Assembly (NCBI GenBank): GCA_036346255.1
Contig: CM070625.1
Coordinates: 15,337,488 to 15,401,487, forward strand
Length of the DNA: 64,000 nt
Source of the DNA: Ampelocalamus luodianensis
Taxonomy: Eukaryota; Streptophyta; Magnoliopsida; Poales; Poaceae
Reading direction: 5' to 3'
Shown here: positions 24,451 to 36,517 of the stretch, in pieces
How positions within the stretch are numbered: position 1 is the stretch's first letter
Layout of the letters: the number at the start of each line of letters is the position of its first letter
Notes under the pieces: generated by a model
Told to the model about the DNA's origin: nothing
Database searches by the model: none
Seen by the model: only the letters and a program-made list of their open reading frames with translations
Translations under genes and position numbers: made by a program

Positions 24451-25089
24451 GTTATATCTCGGTATTATAAATACTGGTCCCGACAGACCCCCATGCCCAT
24501 TCTCATTTGAGCCACCACCCTGCTGCATCGTCCCCCACTACGCCACCTTAGAGAGGAGAAGGAAGGGAAGGAAAGGAGAAAGCTAAAGAGAGGAGAAAGA
24601 GAGGAGAAGGAGATTAGGAAGAAAGGGAGGAGAATCTCGCGCGATATTTGGGATTTTCGGCGTGAGCTCCGATGGTAACGATCTGTAACTCTTTATATTT
24701 GCTCTAGGTTAATCACTAATCAATTTTAGTATGTTTAGGAAGAGTACTTGTGGTTTATTAATCTAATTTAACACTAATTTGTTATGTGCATAGCATAGAT
24801 AGACCGAAACTGAAAGTACGATGCGAACCGTGTGAGTGAATAGTACATTAATAGCGTGCTTGCTTTTAGAAGAGCCACTGAGCATGATATGTTGAAGAAG
24901 TGGATAAAACTTATATACGTACGCTCAAGCCCATTTCACGGTCTTTCAACACATGACCCAAGTGTCATCGTACATTGACGAGCACAAAGATATGGTATGC
25001 CAACAGAATCCAGACTGGTCGAAGGTTTGGATCACGAGAGAGCACAACCGTCGGTTCAACAAATGATTAAAGGTACGATTCACTAGGAG

Positions 25090-25690
25090 GTCATCAAGTG
25101 ATGATATGCTGCTATGGTTGGCAAAAGGGCCAAAATTTATAATTCTAACATGGCAAGGATACGACATAAATGGGTACACATTATATACGGCAACTCAGGA
25201 TAGGAAGAGCACAGTGTAGAACAGCGGTGTCCGCATAGATGCGTTTCACGAGTAGTTCAATACCGCCGGGGCATGTGGGTTGAACTCCTACTATGGGTTC
25301 ATAGAGGAGATTTGGGAGCTTGACTACGTACTTTTCAAGATCCCCCTGTTTCAATGCCATTGGGTTAAACTTTCGCAAGGTGTGAAGATCGACAAGTACA
25401 ACGTCACTACTGTGGATCTCAAACATGTCGGATACAAGGACGAACCATTCATACTCGCTAAGCAAGTTGTTCAGTTTTTTATATAACAGACTCGGCAAAT
25501 AAGAACCGCCACATAGTTCTTCATGGAAAAAGAAGGATTGTCGGAGTTGAGAATGTCGTAGATGAGGAAGAGTACAACCAATTTGATGAGTTGCCTCCTT
25601 TCGGAGACGACATCAGGCTCGAGGAAGAATCCAGTGATGAAGCTAGCTATATGCGCGTTGATCATCACGAAGGGCTATATTTTAATTAAA
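25090..25690 (+). pseudogene. DUF4216-type CACTA transposase C-terminal remnant
   Basis: Recognisable blocks are DDMLLWLAKGP, YDINGYTLYTATQDRKST, YYGFIEEIWELDYVLFK, LFQCHWVK and VGYKDEPFILAKQVVQFF, followed by a piece equivalent to EYNQFDELPPFGDDIRL in another frame. In-frame stops interrupt it after RKST and after VVQFF. The order and spacing match the DUF4216 part of En/Spm-type transposases. It is non-functional as it stands. Confidence 0.75.
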
Positions 25691-26239
25691 AATTTATTCC
25701 ACAACATGAGACATCTCAATGTGTACTTGCCATGTGTTATGGATTTGTAATATCTTATTTTGATGTCAACGTGGAATTGTCATGTGTTAATGCGTTATGG
25801 ACTTATCATCTCTGATATTGATGTCATGTCAATGTGGACTTCATTGTAATGTGGAGTATCAAAATTGGTTTCACTTGATTTGGAGTAGAGTTGAATTAGA
25901 TATAAATTTTTGAAGTCAAATGAATTTTCAGCCAAATGATTTGGAGTTGTGTTATGGACTTGTCACCAGGTTCATGTGGATAAATAGAATGAAGCATGGC
26001 ATATCGTCTGTGATAAGTCGTCACAGACGGTTTTGTTATGGAACCGTCTGTGATGACTTATCACAAATGGTTCCATAATAGAACCGTCTATGATATTCCT
26101 TTATAAGGAGGGAACCGCTAGGGTTTATACGCCCTTACTCGTCACTTTTCTTTACCCTCGTCTCTGAGCAAACCATCATCCTACATCGAGAAATACATAA
26201 CGACAGGATTGGTTGCTCAAGACGACAAGGACTACATAA

Positions 26240-26830
26240 TGGTGCCTTACAAGCAGAAGTAAGTGCTTCACTACTTGCTATACAAATTTCATTTGTACTT
26301 TATACGCAGCACGAACTTAGGTTTAATAACTATAGCGACATACATGAGTAGGTACCACTGGATCCTTATAGTCATTATACCAAAGAGGAACAGGGTAATA
26401 TACCTTGATTCCCTACTCAGCAAAACCCACGACTTCACCCTTGTGGATGGAATATTCAACAGGTATACTCATTTCCTCCATACATTACTCTATTGTAGTC
26501 TTCCTTCGTTTAAAATGGCTGAGGATAACTTTTTGGAATCATATAGGTTGTTCATCGCCTATGTTGCCGAGGGAGGGTCATACAAGAGATTGAGCGCCAC
26601 AGTGCAACACAGGACGAGATTTCTGGTATGCGCTACAACACAATAATCCTATATCATACTTTGTAATAATATGTCTCGAACTGATTATACCTATATATGT
26701 AATTTTATTTTTGTAGTGACGCTACCAAAAACAAGAACAATGTGCATTCTACGTTTGCCATCATATGCAACAAATCATGAGTGCTAAGTTGAAGGATCCT
26801 GAGGTTTGTCAATCTCGTAATAATTATTTT
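26240..26830 (+). pseudogene. Ulp1/C48-like peptidase remnant of the CACTA element
   Basis: The frame at 26263-26646 contains RYHWILIVIIPKRNRVIYLDS, the His-Trp and Asp-bearing segment of C48 peptidases. About 330 bases downstream (26716-26800) a second piece reads QEQCAFYVCHHMQ, matching the Gln...Cys catalytic segment. An apparent intron (GT-AG style, about 26620-26716) separates them. Plant CACTA and MULE elements often carry such peptidases. Coding integrity beyond this is not shown. Confidence 0.6.
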
Positions 26831-27125
26831 CTAATTATAAATTTAAATATATGTGCTTACTACTTTACTCATGCTAACGACAGGGCTTGAATATAGATTT
26901 AGTTGCACTCGTTATGAGTTGTCAACGATTGATTCATCTGTGATGTATCTATTTTTTGCCTACTTGTTTTCAGAAGACACGGCTAGCAATTCCTTAGGCT
27001 AGCCGGAAATCAAAAAAATTTAGTTAGGTATAAAGAACTATCACAAACGATTCTATTCACTAACTGTCTGTGATATGTCGGATATCACACACGGTTCTAT
27101 TCACTAACCGTCTGTGATAAGTCAA

Positions 27126-29027
27126 TGTTGAATCAGCCCCTCCCCAGTCAATCGACGTCGGAGACGTATTTATTGAATACGTCTGCGGACTAATCAAACA
27201 CACTTTCGGTTCAAACGTATAATAAATATGCTTTCTGTAATGGAACGTGTACTACACCACTTTACTCACACACTTAACAGGCTATAGGGCCCACATGTCA
27301 TCGGGACATTATGGCAAACTGCCGACACTTAAAGGCTAACCCGACACAGATCACGTCAATAATACTAATCATCCACTCTTAACACTAATTGCCCCGCTAC
27401 AGTCCCGGTCGAAAAAACCGACAACAGAGGACTTCGCTCCCGCTCGCTTGCCCGACGGCTCGCCGGCGCGGTGAGGCATGGCTGCGCGAACTAAGACCAG
27501 AAATGGATTCCCAATATTACTGCGGTCCTAGTGGTGATAAGAGTTTGGCCATCGACGAACTCTAGTGGCGGCGTGACAAGAGATTGCGGCGCGAAAATAC
27601 AGCAAACACCGCTACGTCGACCCGGCTATGCTTCAAGCGATTTAACGCAGTCTTAAGCTACTATGGAACATAAAGGACCTACCAGGGGTTTAAGGACGAT
27701 CGGAGAAGCCTAGTAGATCGTCGGCGACGTGAGACCGAATCGGCGGCGATGAGCTCAACGTTGACACGATAACCTGAGCAAAGAATCGAGAATTGAATGG
27801 TTGGAAAATGTTACAAAGACCCATTAGATGATAATATCGAAAGAAGTTGAAGCATAGCCTACCACGCCGGAGATGGAGACGAAAGGGACGATGTCGGCCG
27901 AAGCTCAAGAAAATCCGAAATTCCGACAATCTTGTGAACCAATGTGCAAATTGATTGAGGTTTTTTTTGTCCTTATACACTACGACATGAGATGACACAC
28001 TTGAGCAAGGCTAGAACTCACCGGATGTTAAGATGGCACGTTAGTGGCGCTTAGAGCGTGCTCTGGACAAGCCGAAGGACACGTCGGTGTTCCCGAAGCT
28101 ACGAGCAAAAACAAAACCTCCAATTAGCATGATAAGCACAGCATGGGGATAGAAGAGTAAGGGCACAAGAATGAGAAGAAATGCCTCAGTAAGGAGGAAG
28201 AAACAAGGGCATCATCAACTCGGTCGAGAAAAGGGTGAGGTGATTTTAATGGCTTTTCACGACCGCAGACACCTCGGCGTTGATACGTGGCGTCAATAGG
28301 TTAAGTGACGTCAACAACGGCGAAGGTACGTGGCGCTGCATGAACCGGAATGCATGAGCACGACGCTACCTCACACTCGATGCACTCGGAGCTGGCACGG
28401 CGCGAAGAAGACGAGAGGGAGAGACCGACGTGTGGGATCGGGCTGTCAGCGAGTAAAGCAAAACGGCGCGGTCAGACTCAGGTGCGGGCGAGCGGGCTTG
28501 GTCCGATCCAGCCAGGCTAAGTGGTTTGGTCGCTACAGTGCACCGGTTTGGGGTTAGGTCCGATCAGTTGACTGAGAAGAATTCAAACATTTGTAGTTTG
28601 ACCAGGGAGTTATAAGTAGCAAATAAATTTATAAAAATCTGAAATTTTTGGAGATGATACTGGGATGATGTAAATCCCATATAAAATTTTAAAACATATT
28701 GTTCACGTTTTAAATATTTAATTTAAAATCCTTAACCAAATTGGTTTAAATAATGAACATATATTTTTCTTAAGATTAAACTGATCTCTAAAAATTTGAC
28801 AAAGATTATTTTTATTCATGATAATTAATCTAGTATTTGATTAAATTGTTTTCCAGAGTTCTTTACAAGCATTTACTTCAATTTTCTTTTGGAGTTTCTT
28901 TTCAAGTCTTAAATTTGTCTTGAATTTGAGATTTTCAAATGCAACCTATGGTGCACATGTCCCAAAAATGTCATGTATGCTCATAAAATGCATATAATCA
29001 CTATTTATTTAAAATGAGGCTGTTACA
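27126..29027 (-). other. Repeat-like region, possibly a degenerate LTR
   Basis: Read on the minus strand it begins TGTAACAGCCTC and ends with ...CA (TGTTGAATC on plus at the other side), as some large gypsy LTRs do. I could not find matching target duplications at these positions, and no PBS or polypurine tract adjoins. The middle (27400-28560) is moderately GC-rich with short open frames that resemble no known family. I report this mainly to describe the stretch. Confidence 0.3.
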
Positions 29028-29463
29028 TAAGGTTTGTTCAAAACGCAAGTCATCCATTCTCAAACCACAATCACGATTTTATAAGGTTAGAGAGCAAGGT
29101 ACTGGATTGAGATAAGTATCATAGCATTTTCTTTAGGGCCTACTCATGGCAGAGAAACCATCCGACTCTGCAGGTCAATAAGACTTGGCACATTACTAGA
29201 GTGGGTGATAGCAAAATAACTAGATTGACTAAATATGATGACAGTTAAACAATACCCAAGATAGTGACTGACTCACCATTCTAATATCTCATCCGAAAGA
29301 AAACCATCATATGCAAAGCACAAGCTTGGTTCAAGCAAGGTTATCCATGAACTAAACAGCAGTAAGCAGTAGTTAACACTCATACGAAGTGCCATCAGAG
29401 GGCACTAGTCCTTTCAGAGAAGAAGGATCCTTTTATTTAGGCGAATACTAGTATACTATAATA

Positions 29464-31443
29464 TTACTGGGCCATGTGTATCCCAAGCTTGCCCGTCAGT
29501 TCATCCTTCGCAGCGCCGACAACCCTGTCCTTAACATCTCCCTCCTTCATGAACAGGAATGTTGGCATGGCCTCAACACTGAATTGCTCAGCAATAGGCT
29601 GTTTGTCACATAAATCTTTGTTAGGAAATCTGAAGAGGAAAACAACACAGAAGTTGCAGTACAATACTCTGTAAACAGTGCCACAAATTCCGCTACCTTC
29701 AGTTCATCAACATCAACCTTCAGGAAAACAGCATTTGTAAACTTCTTGGCGAGATCAGCGAAAACTGGAGCAATGGCACGGCATGGTGCGCACCATGATG
29801 CAGTGAAGTCAATCACCACCTGTTAAGAGAAAAACAAGTTTAACACGCATTTGAGAAAAATATGCTGAACATGGCTTGATAACACTGTTGCTAATTCAAA
29901 AGCTCAAAAGCTGTTACAATCCCGTTTGGATGAACTCAAATCGACACCAAAACCAAAGCTCGTTTGCCGATCCAACACAGGTACAGGCATAAAAGATATA
30001 AATTGGGGATAATAGGAAGCAAGGACTGGGAGGAGCTAATCAGGTTGGGAAGGAGAAGGAATTCGAGCTGGGGAAATCAGAGAAAGAATCAGAGGGAAGG
30101 AACGGAGCCCGGGGCAGGAAGAACAGAGGCAAAGCCTTTACTGTCATCTTCGATGCCCCTCTGGTGTCCCTGTTGCTTGCCCTTTGTACCCCCGACTCCC
30201 CTCTCGCCTCCTGGGCCCACGGCCCACAAACGAAGCCTGCCCAGCGCCAGGCCGATCCGTGACAAAAGTCTACCAGATCTTGCAATTCAAATTATTATTT
30301 TTCGAAAAAGATACTCATTAAATGATTGGGATTATATGCCGAACATGGATTGGAAACCTGTTACAAAATTACAAACTATCTTCTTTATTCAACAGCGCAT
30401 AAATTTCATAAACATTTCACGGTTTAGGGTTCTAGTGAGTTATCGTGATCATTCTTACCATACAAACTTGAAAAGACGCTCTGATCTCTGTATGAAAACT
30501 TGGTGCAGAATTTATGCACTACCAAATAAGGGGATATTGCACACAGTAGCAGTTTTTACAATCTTAAAAGAAAACTACGAAAGTATTCTCCAATCTCCAT
30601 ACATCACAAAACTTCTGAACCAACACTACGCGCAAATAATGTTGCAACAGTTATAATTCTAAGAAGAGCTACGCCATCTGCAACACAAAAGTATCATAAG
30701 GAACTTATACTACAGATCACGTGTTTACAAAATATGCACCATTACGTGGGGTCAAGGAAAGAGCACACACTTCTTTTATTAAAAAAATCAACACTTTACA
30801 CTGGTTTCAAACAAAGCAAAGGGCAAGACCTTACAAAAGAGAGGTAGTTCTCTTCGCTACAGTTTCTCATATCTGCTGTATTACATTTTATCGACCTACT
30901 AGAACTGTGATTAACTGGTTTAACGAGTTCCTGATCAGAAAGTTCAGTAAACGAGTTCACATGGTTTAAACTTTAGACGAAAAGAAATGACTGTTTTTTC
31001 TGCAATCCCTCATACGGCCAGAAATACTAGATCCCTAACACCCCCAAAATTGGGGAAAAGAAGACCCTAATATGTTATCTGAATCATCAAAAAGAAACGC
31101 AATAAATCCAACTTGATTAGGCACAAATTCCGCCTGGGTACCCGCTAAAAGTATACAGGGAAACAGCCCAGGTATTACCCTAATCACCAAAACAGTTTAT
31201 ATTTTAACATTGGATAGACAAAAACGTTCACGCTCGAGCAGAATCTTAAACAAGCCCTAGGCTAGGTAGTCTATGTATTGATCTTGCTTGCTGCCTTGCA
31301 AAACTAGGGGAGGAGAAGAGATCAGCAGATACCAGCTTCTTGGCTCTGTTGGCCTCCTCGATCTGGATGGTCCACTCCTCCAGGCTGTGGATCGCGATCA
31401 CCGATCCCTCCACCTGTGCCGCCCCTGCCGCCGCCGCCGCCAT
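29464..31443 (-). CDS. h-type thioredoxin with WCAPC active site
   Basis: Three exons (31443-31333, 29819-29697, 29598-29464) join in phase 0 to 122 codons. The protein has the usual thioredoxin order: SVIAIHSLEEW at the N-terminus, VVIDFTASWCAPCRAIAP with the two redox cysteines, KVDVDELK, then EAMPTFLFMKEGDV with the cis-proline, ending GIHMAQ. There is no transit peptide, so it is probably cytosolic. Most h-type thioredoxins have WCGPC, so Ala between the cysteines is unusual. An in-frame upstream ATG at 31615-31617 would add 58 residues across the CT-rich leader. I chose 31443 because it gives the family's normal length. Intron 1 (about 1.5 kb) contains no gene that I can support. Confidence 0.92.
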
Positions 31444-31504
31444 CCCTCGCACTCTCTCCTCGGCAAGGACCGCTTCTTTCTCACGCGAGGACACACACAC
31501 CCGC

Positions 31505-31545
31505 GCTCTCTCTCTCTCTCCTCCTCCTCCTCCTCCTCCTCCTCG
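31505..31545. repeat. (CT)n(CCT)n microsatellite in thioredoxin 5' leader
   Basis: On the plus strand about eight CT units are followed by about eight TCC units. On the transcript this is a GA/GGA-rich leader just upstream of the start codon. Such tracts are common in grass 5' UTRs. Confidence 0.85.
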
Positions 31546-32307
31546 TACTCGGCTCGCCTTCCGAAAGATATTGTCTCCTGGACGGAGGAACCAAGATTTT
31601 ATCCTGTCGCGTGACATTACGAATATGCCCTTTCTTCCTAGATAAAATTACAGTCAGAGCCCTGGTCTGGACCAGGGTGTCTCCGCCGTCCGATCTGGAA
31701 CGGACGGTAGGGTGGGTGTGCTCATACCAAGGGACAACCTTCTAGAAGTGTGAATGGTTGTGACCGGACTGAGTGTTCGATTACCACTGATCGGACGGAT
31801 TATTTCTAATCTTTCGGATGTGCACAGTGACGGAATCAGATATTTGTAGGAGCTAGGGGGAATTTCCAAGATTTTTTCCCTTTAAATAAACCATTTTTAG
31901 TTTTTTTACACAAATAAACCATATTTTATTTTTATTTTACAAAAATAACCCACGATCGCACAACAGCGAGTTAGTAGCAGACCAGTTGTTTTTTCTTAAA
32001 AAAAAAACAATTTCCAAAGCCCACAAGCCACGACTAAGCAAATTTCCAAAGCCCACAGGCCACGACTAAGCTTCAAGTTGGGGCGCAAGAGCGGCAAATA
32101 CATACCACAGCCAACAAAAGTTTTCTATTCGCCCTCCTGTGCAAATGATACTCACCACATGATTGAGGAATGGCTGACATATCACAGAGGCAGAGTGCCC
32201 TAACCGTAGGAAAGGAAGAGGATAGGATTCCGAGGATACCAAACCTTCCATCCAGCAGAACCGTCACCAAGAAAGCCCATACATCATAGGAGTTTTGGGC
32301 TGAGTAG

Positions 32308-32768
32308 CGTCTTTTTGAAACGAAATATCAAAAATAGTTTTTCCTCTTCGAACGAAATGACAAAAATAATACCTATATCATGCAAAAACACCGCGGCAGG
32401 AGGCCCTGCCGTGCAAGTAGATTGTGGTAGACGGCATGCTGCTAACTCAGTCCACGACAGATCACGATGTACACACTCCTGCCGCGCCAGCCTGCCGACC
32501 TTTTGCGGACTGGGTTAGCCCCAGGCCACATGCCGTCGGCTGGGAACTCACCACGTGTCCTGCCACGTCTACCTATTGACCTATCGTGGGCTGGGTTAGC
32601 CTAGGCCGCATGCCGTAGGCTGTAAACTCGCCATGTGTCCTGCCGCGCTATGGGTCAGCAGCGGCAGGTGGCCTGCCGTAGTGTTTTCGCACGGTAGAGG
32701 TGCTATTTTTATTATTTCATTTGCGGGACGGGAGAAATATTTTTACTATTTTACTTAAAAAACGTACT
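32308..32768. mobile_element. Element with about 90 bp terminal inverted repeats
   Basis: Left sequence TTTTTGAAACGAAATATCAA through CAAAAACACCGCGGCAGG is the imperfect reverse complement of CCTGCCGTAGTGTTTTCG through TATTTTACTTAAAAAACG on the right. Inside, an 81 bp unit containing CTGGGTTAGCC and CGTGTCCTGCC is tandemly duplicated (32495-32575, 32576-32656). Long imperfect TIRs suggest a MULE-type MITE. No target duplication was identified. Confidence 0.65.
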
Positions 32769-33181
32769 AAATAAACCAAAAATTCTATAAGGTTGTACAA
32801 CGGTACGCCCACTTTTTTCTTCCCAAATTCAACAACGAGCTCGTGTCGTGAACTGTCTCGATGTAGAGAAATCCTAGACGTACAGCGGATCTGGTAACTA
32901 CGATAAAATTCGGACTAAGTGGATCGCGCAAAACTGAAGGGACACTCCATGACAAGCAGAAGGCAAATTGGAAGTAAGAAACTAGTGTGAATTATTCAGA
33001 GTCATCAATTCATCACCCAATAGGTATGCCTGAATACAGGGAGTGAACTCTAACTGCAGGCCGCTAAACTGCTCGATATCTCAACACAGCACAGAATCAT
33101 CGCATCTATCACAACATGCTGCCTCCAAAGCTCAAATCATCACATCTCGTATGACTAACAAAATGTGAAGTAGTTCCTCGA

Positions 33182-36100
33182 TCAGAAGAGGTACTTGGAC
33201 AGGACGTACTTGGGGGCAGGGCTCCTGTCCCCCAGCCAGTGCTGCATGTGCACCCCAATGGCGTCCAGGTGCTGCCCGCTCCGGCCATGGAACCCGACCA
33301 CCTTCCCTTCCGTCGTCGCCGACGAGAAGTACGCCCCGACCTCCTCACCGAACGGCCCGTACTTCCCTCGGTTGCTCTTGAAGGTGATCGATCTCAGAAC
33401 TCGAGGCCCTTCCCCCCTGTTTGTGTTGTAATAGCCGTATATGCATGTCAGGACCTCGTGTGGGTAGTCCAGCTTGATCTGCAGATGCATTTGGATAGAG
33501 CTCATTATTTATGCTACTGAAGAAAGATGAACAGCTTCTATGTTGCCAGTAAATTGCATCATATGTTATTACTTGGCAAAAAAAAACTTGCCAAGTGAAG
33601 AACTTGATTGATTCTACTCACCCTATGGGTTATGTGGCCACTGTTTCCATGCCTCGCTGACCAGATGGATTGGTCACCTCTGTCGTACTCAATCTGTATC
33701 GAACCAATAAACGCGCCTCTCATGACATAGATTTGCTTCACGCCGGTGTAGACACCGTCGTCCCATGGCCGACCTCCTTCCCCACCCCATGGCCCTGGTC
33801 CCATTGGAACTGGTTCTTTCACCATGCCATATGCAACCTGCGGAATGATTCAAATGCATCACTCGCCGCTGTAGCTGCAGTATATTGTAAAGCATCGATA
33901 CTAACATACATGATTCAGACGAGAAAGTAGTTACCTCATCGTCCATTTCACTCTGTGCTTGTGCAAGCATGTCGTACCGCAGAGATGGGCTAATCGCGGC
34001 CACAGGTCTGCTACTAACTCGCTGTGGTGCCACCTTGCCTTCCTGAACATGAACTCCAATGCCATCGATGTACCATCCCTCCCTGCCATGGAATCCTACT
34101 ATCCTTCCATTAGTAAAACTGGTGGAGAAGTATGTGCCGTACTCATCCCCATATGGTCCATATCTTCGCCTGTTCGTGTGGAATGTGAGCGATCTGATCC
34201 CTGTTGGACCCATGATCATTGTCGAACCATAGTACCCAGTTATATGAGTCAAGACCTCTGACGGAAAATCGAATACTATCTGCAGAACAAAAGTACCATG
34301 TCATCACAATCCTCTATAGAATTGTCCAGCAAAAGAATTGCCGTGCAGAAATTACATTACCTTGTCGGGTGAAACACCTCCACTGAATCCATGCTTGTTG
34401 CCCCATACTGCCTGCCCATTTCGATCATACAGTACCTTCATAGAAGAAATTCCCACTGCGCGTGTCAAATTGATCTGCCACACACCGGTGTATACACCAT
34501 CATCAAAGATGGTGCCACCACTTCCACCCCAGGGACCATATGTCACAGGGCTGTTCATAGCTGCAACCCCCTTCTCTCCGTATGAACTAGGAAAAGAAAC
34601 CATCTGCAAAGCAAAGTTCAGTGTGTAAATACTGTACAGTTATCAGACACAAAAAGCATGAACACCAGAATGCAAATGACATAGACTAGTTTGTGACACC
34701 TTATTCCGGAGAGCTCCATCATTGTAGTCCGGAGATGGATTTGTATACTGCTGCTTAGGGTAATTGCTAGTATAAACAGTGTAGCCGTCATCTCTATCTC
34801 GTACTGCGAGAACCATGTCGTGTCCAGTACCATCCTCAGCGAAACTATAACCATTTCTGTTATACGCACTTGGAAGCCTTTGACTTTCAGGCAAGGCTGG
34901 AGAATTCGATGGATTTGGAACATGCAGTTGCTTCAGATAAAAGCCTATCGAGTTGAGATACGACCCGGACCTTCCATGAAAACCAATAATCTTGCCACTG
35001 CTCACTGGAAGTGAGAAAGGCGTCCCATCTTCAGTACCAAAAGGCCCGTATTTGGAACGGTTACTCTGAAATGTCAATGATCTTATGATAACCGGAGTCC
35101 CGCAGACTGATCCATAGTGGCCACTTACAGACAGAAGGATTTCATCAGGAAAATCTAGCTTCACCTGTAGATTATGCATACAAAGTCAGAATAATTTTGT
35201 CCAGAATTATGAAAAACTAAATAAGCATTTCTTTGGAGTAGAATGATGATCAAAGTAGGCTTGTGTTGTGTAGACTTACCTGAACTTCGTTAAAACAAAT
35301 CAATATGTCAAGATGTTCGTCTAACCTAAATCAATACGAGCTTAGAACACAAAAAACTATGGCCTAGCAACTATCTTTTAACTTTATCAGCATTATTATA
35401 GATGTTTATACTTTCAGCATCAAGACCTATAGTCACAGAGACTTTCTATCCAGCTTGTGCAAATAGGAGCGCTCTGCAATCATGTTAGAAAAACTGCAAA
35501 TGCTTCAGTGAGGATTTAGTAAACTAGACCTTATCTGTTTCAGAGCCTCCATCAGTACTCCCATGCGTCTCTGACCAGACTGAGCTTCCTTTCAGGTCAT
35601 ACTCGATCCTTATGGAGTCGATAGCTGCACCATGGGTGATCACAATCTGGCCTATCGTGGAGTACACACCATCATCCCAAGGATATCCTCCTGTCCCTCC
35701 CCAAGGCCCAACCACTATGGGGCTCTTCCCGTTGCTGCTTTTGATGCTCTGTTAGACACACCCACCAAATTTTTGTGAGAGTACGATCACTGAATTTAAA
35801 TACTAGAAATCATATGGTATATGAAGAATAATAATGTTTTTTTGCATTTTGTTGCCAGTCAAATCGAAGTACTGTTACGACATCACTTAGCAAGCTTTTC
35901 ATGGAAGAAAAAAAAAAGAAATGCAATGCAATGCGAGTCCTGTTCTGGATTCTAAGAACGTTAGGAATGTCACTGTGATCTCACACCTCAAGGTTCCAAG
36001 CCTAAACATCAATCCAAAAAGGTACCATGGCAACAGGCCAAGTCCTATTCTGGAAATTCTAAGATAGCGTTTCTGAAGATTCCACACATGCTTAGAAGTT

Positions 36101-36190
36101 CATTTCTCCATTGTTGGCACACATATGTCTAGGAAAACAAACACGCAGCTACGCACAAAAAATTATTAACAAACAAAATGAATGTACCAT
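33182..36190 (-). CDS. Three-domain jacalin-related lectin
   Basis: Seven coding exons (36190-36188, 35748-35530, 35164-34700, 34603-34361, 34279-33935, 33837-33622, 33478-33182) give 595 residues. Three jacalin domains occur at about residues 12-157, 245-385 and 440-585. Each has a GPWGG...WDDG/FDDGVY start and a GFHGR(E)G/S...(L/I)D/NSIG or DAIGVH end. The protein finishes MQHWLGDRSPAPKYVLSKYLF. Architecture and linkers resemble Arabidopsis JAL3-type proteins. There is no signal peptide, so it is probably nucleocytoplasmic with mannose/glucose-type specificity (inference). The first coding exon contributes only ATG. The intron begins directly after it (ATG|GTACAT). Each domain is split by a phase-0 intron at the same place. 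Confidence 0.9.
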
Positions 36191-36328
36191 TTCCGAAATA
36201 GGCTCAAACACCAGTGAGAGAGAGAATTAAGATTGTGACTCCCCCTCCTACTACCCGTCTGCTACTGCGTTCTGGGCTTATAAAACAACAAGAAGCACCA
36301 ACCTTACAATTTATAGGATGACCGGGAG

Positions 36329-36517
36329 AAAGAAGGGCAAGGGAAACCACCCACTGACAAGCAGGCAGCCGCGTTAACGGTTGAAGAGACCTGAGAGCAA
36401 CCCAGGGGAACTCGATTCGCTGAAAGAAGGGCAAGGGAAACCACCCACTGACAAGCAGGCAGCCGCGTTAACAGTTGAAGAGACCTGAAAGCAACCCAGG
36501 GGAACTCGATTCGCTGA
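36329..36517. repeat. 94 bp tandem duplication in the lectin gene leader
   Basis: Two copies with period 94 share AAAGAAGGGCAAGGGAAACC and CAGGCAGCCGCGTTAAC. They differ at only about two positions, so the duplication is recent. It lies upstream of the lectin ATG, in the presumed 5' UTR or promoter. Confidence 0.85.

Larger units (their letters stand above)
24093..27120 (+). mobile_element. Decayed CACTA-type (En/Spm) element or composite of two
   Basis: The outer borders are copies of TTATCACAGACGGTT / AACCGTCTGTGATAA. Between them lie remnants of a TNP2-associated DUF4216 region (about 25090-25690) and of an Ulp1/C48 peptidase (about 26240-26830), both plus strand and both common cargo of plant CACTA elements. 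Three clusters of the TCACAGACGGTTC motif are seen (about 24090-24450, 26000-26095, 27045-27120). The central cluster suggests two elements joined or nested. The canonical CACTA terminus is not found at either border, so the true ends may be missing. Confidence 0.6.

Noticed and set aside
29964..30656. 230-codon open frame in thioredoxin intron 1
   Set aside because: It has no recognisable domain. It crosses a composition change near 30290 and is on the opposite strand within an intron. It might be transposon debris, but I cannot support a gene.
32305..32780. Candidate structured RNA in the inverted-repeat region
   Set aside because: The symmetry is explained by transposon terminal inverted repeats and an internal tandem duplication. 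No RNA family motif was seen.
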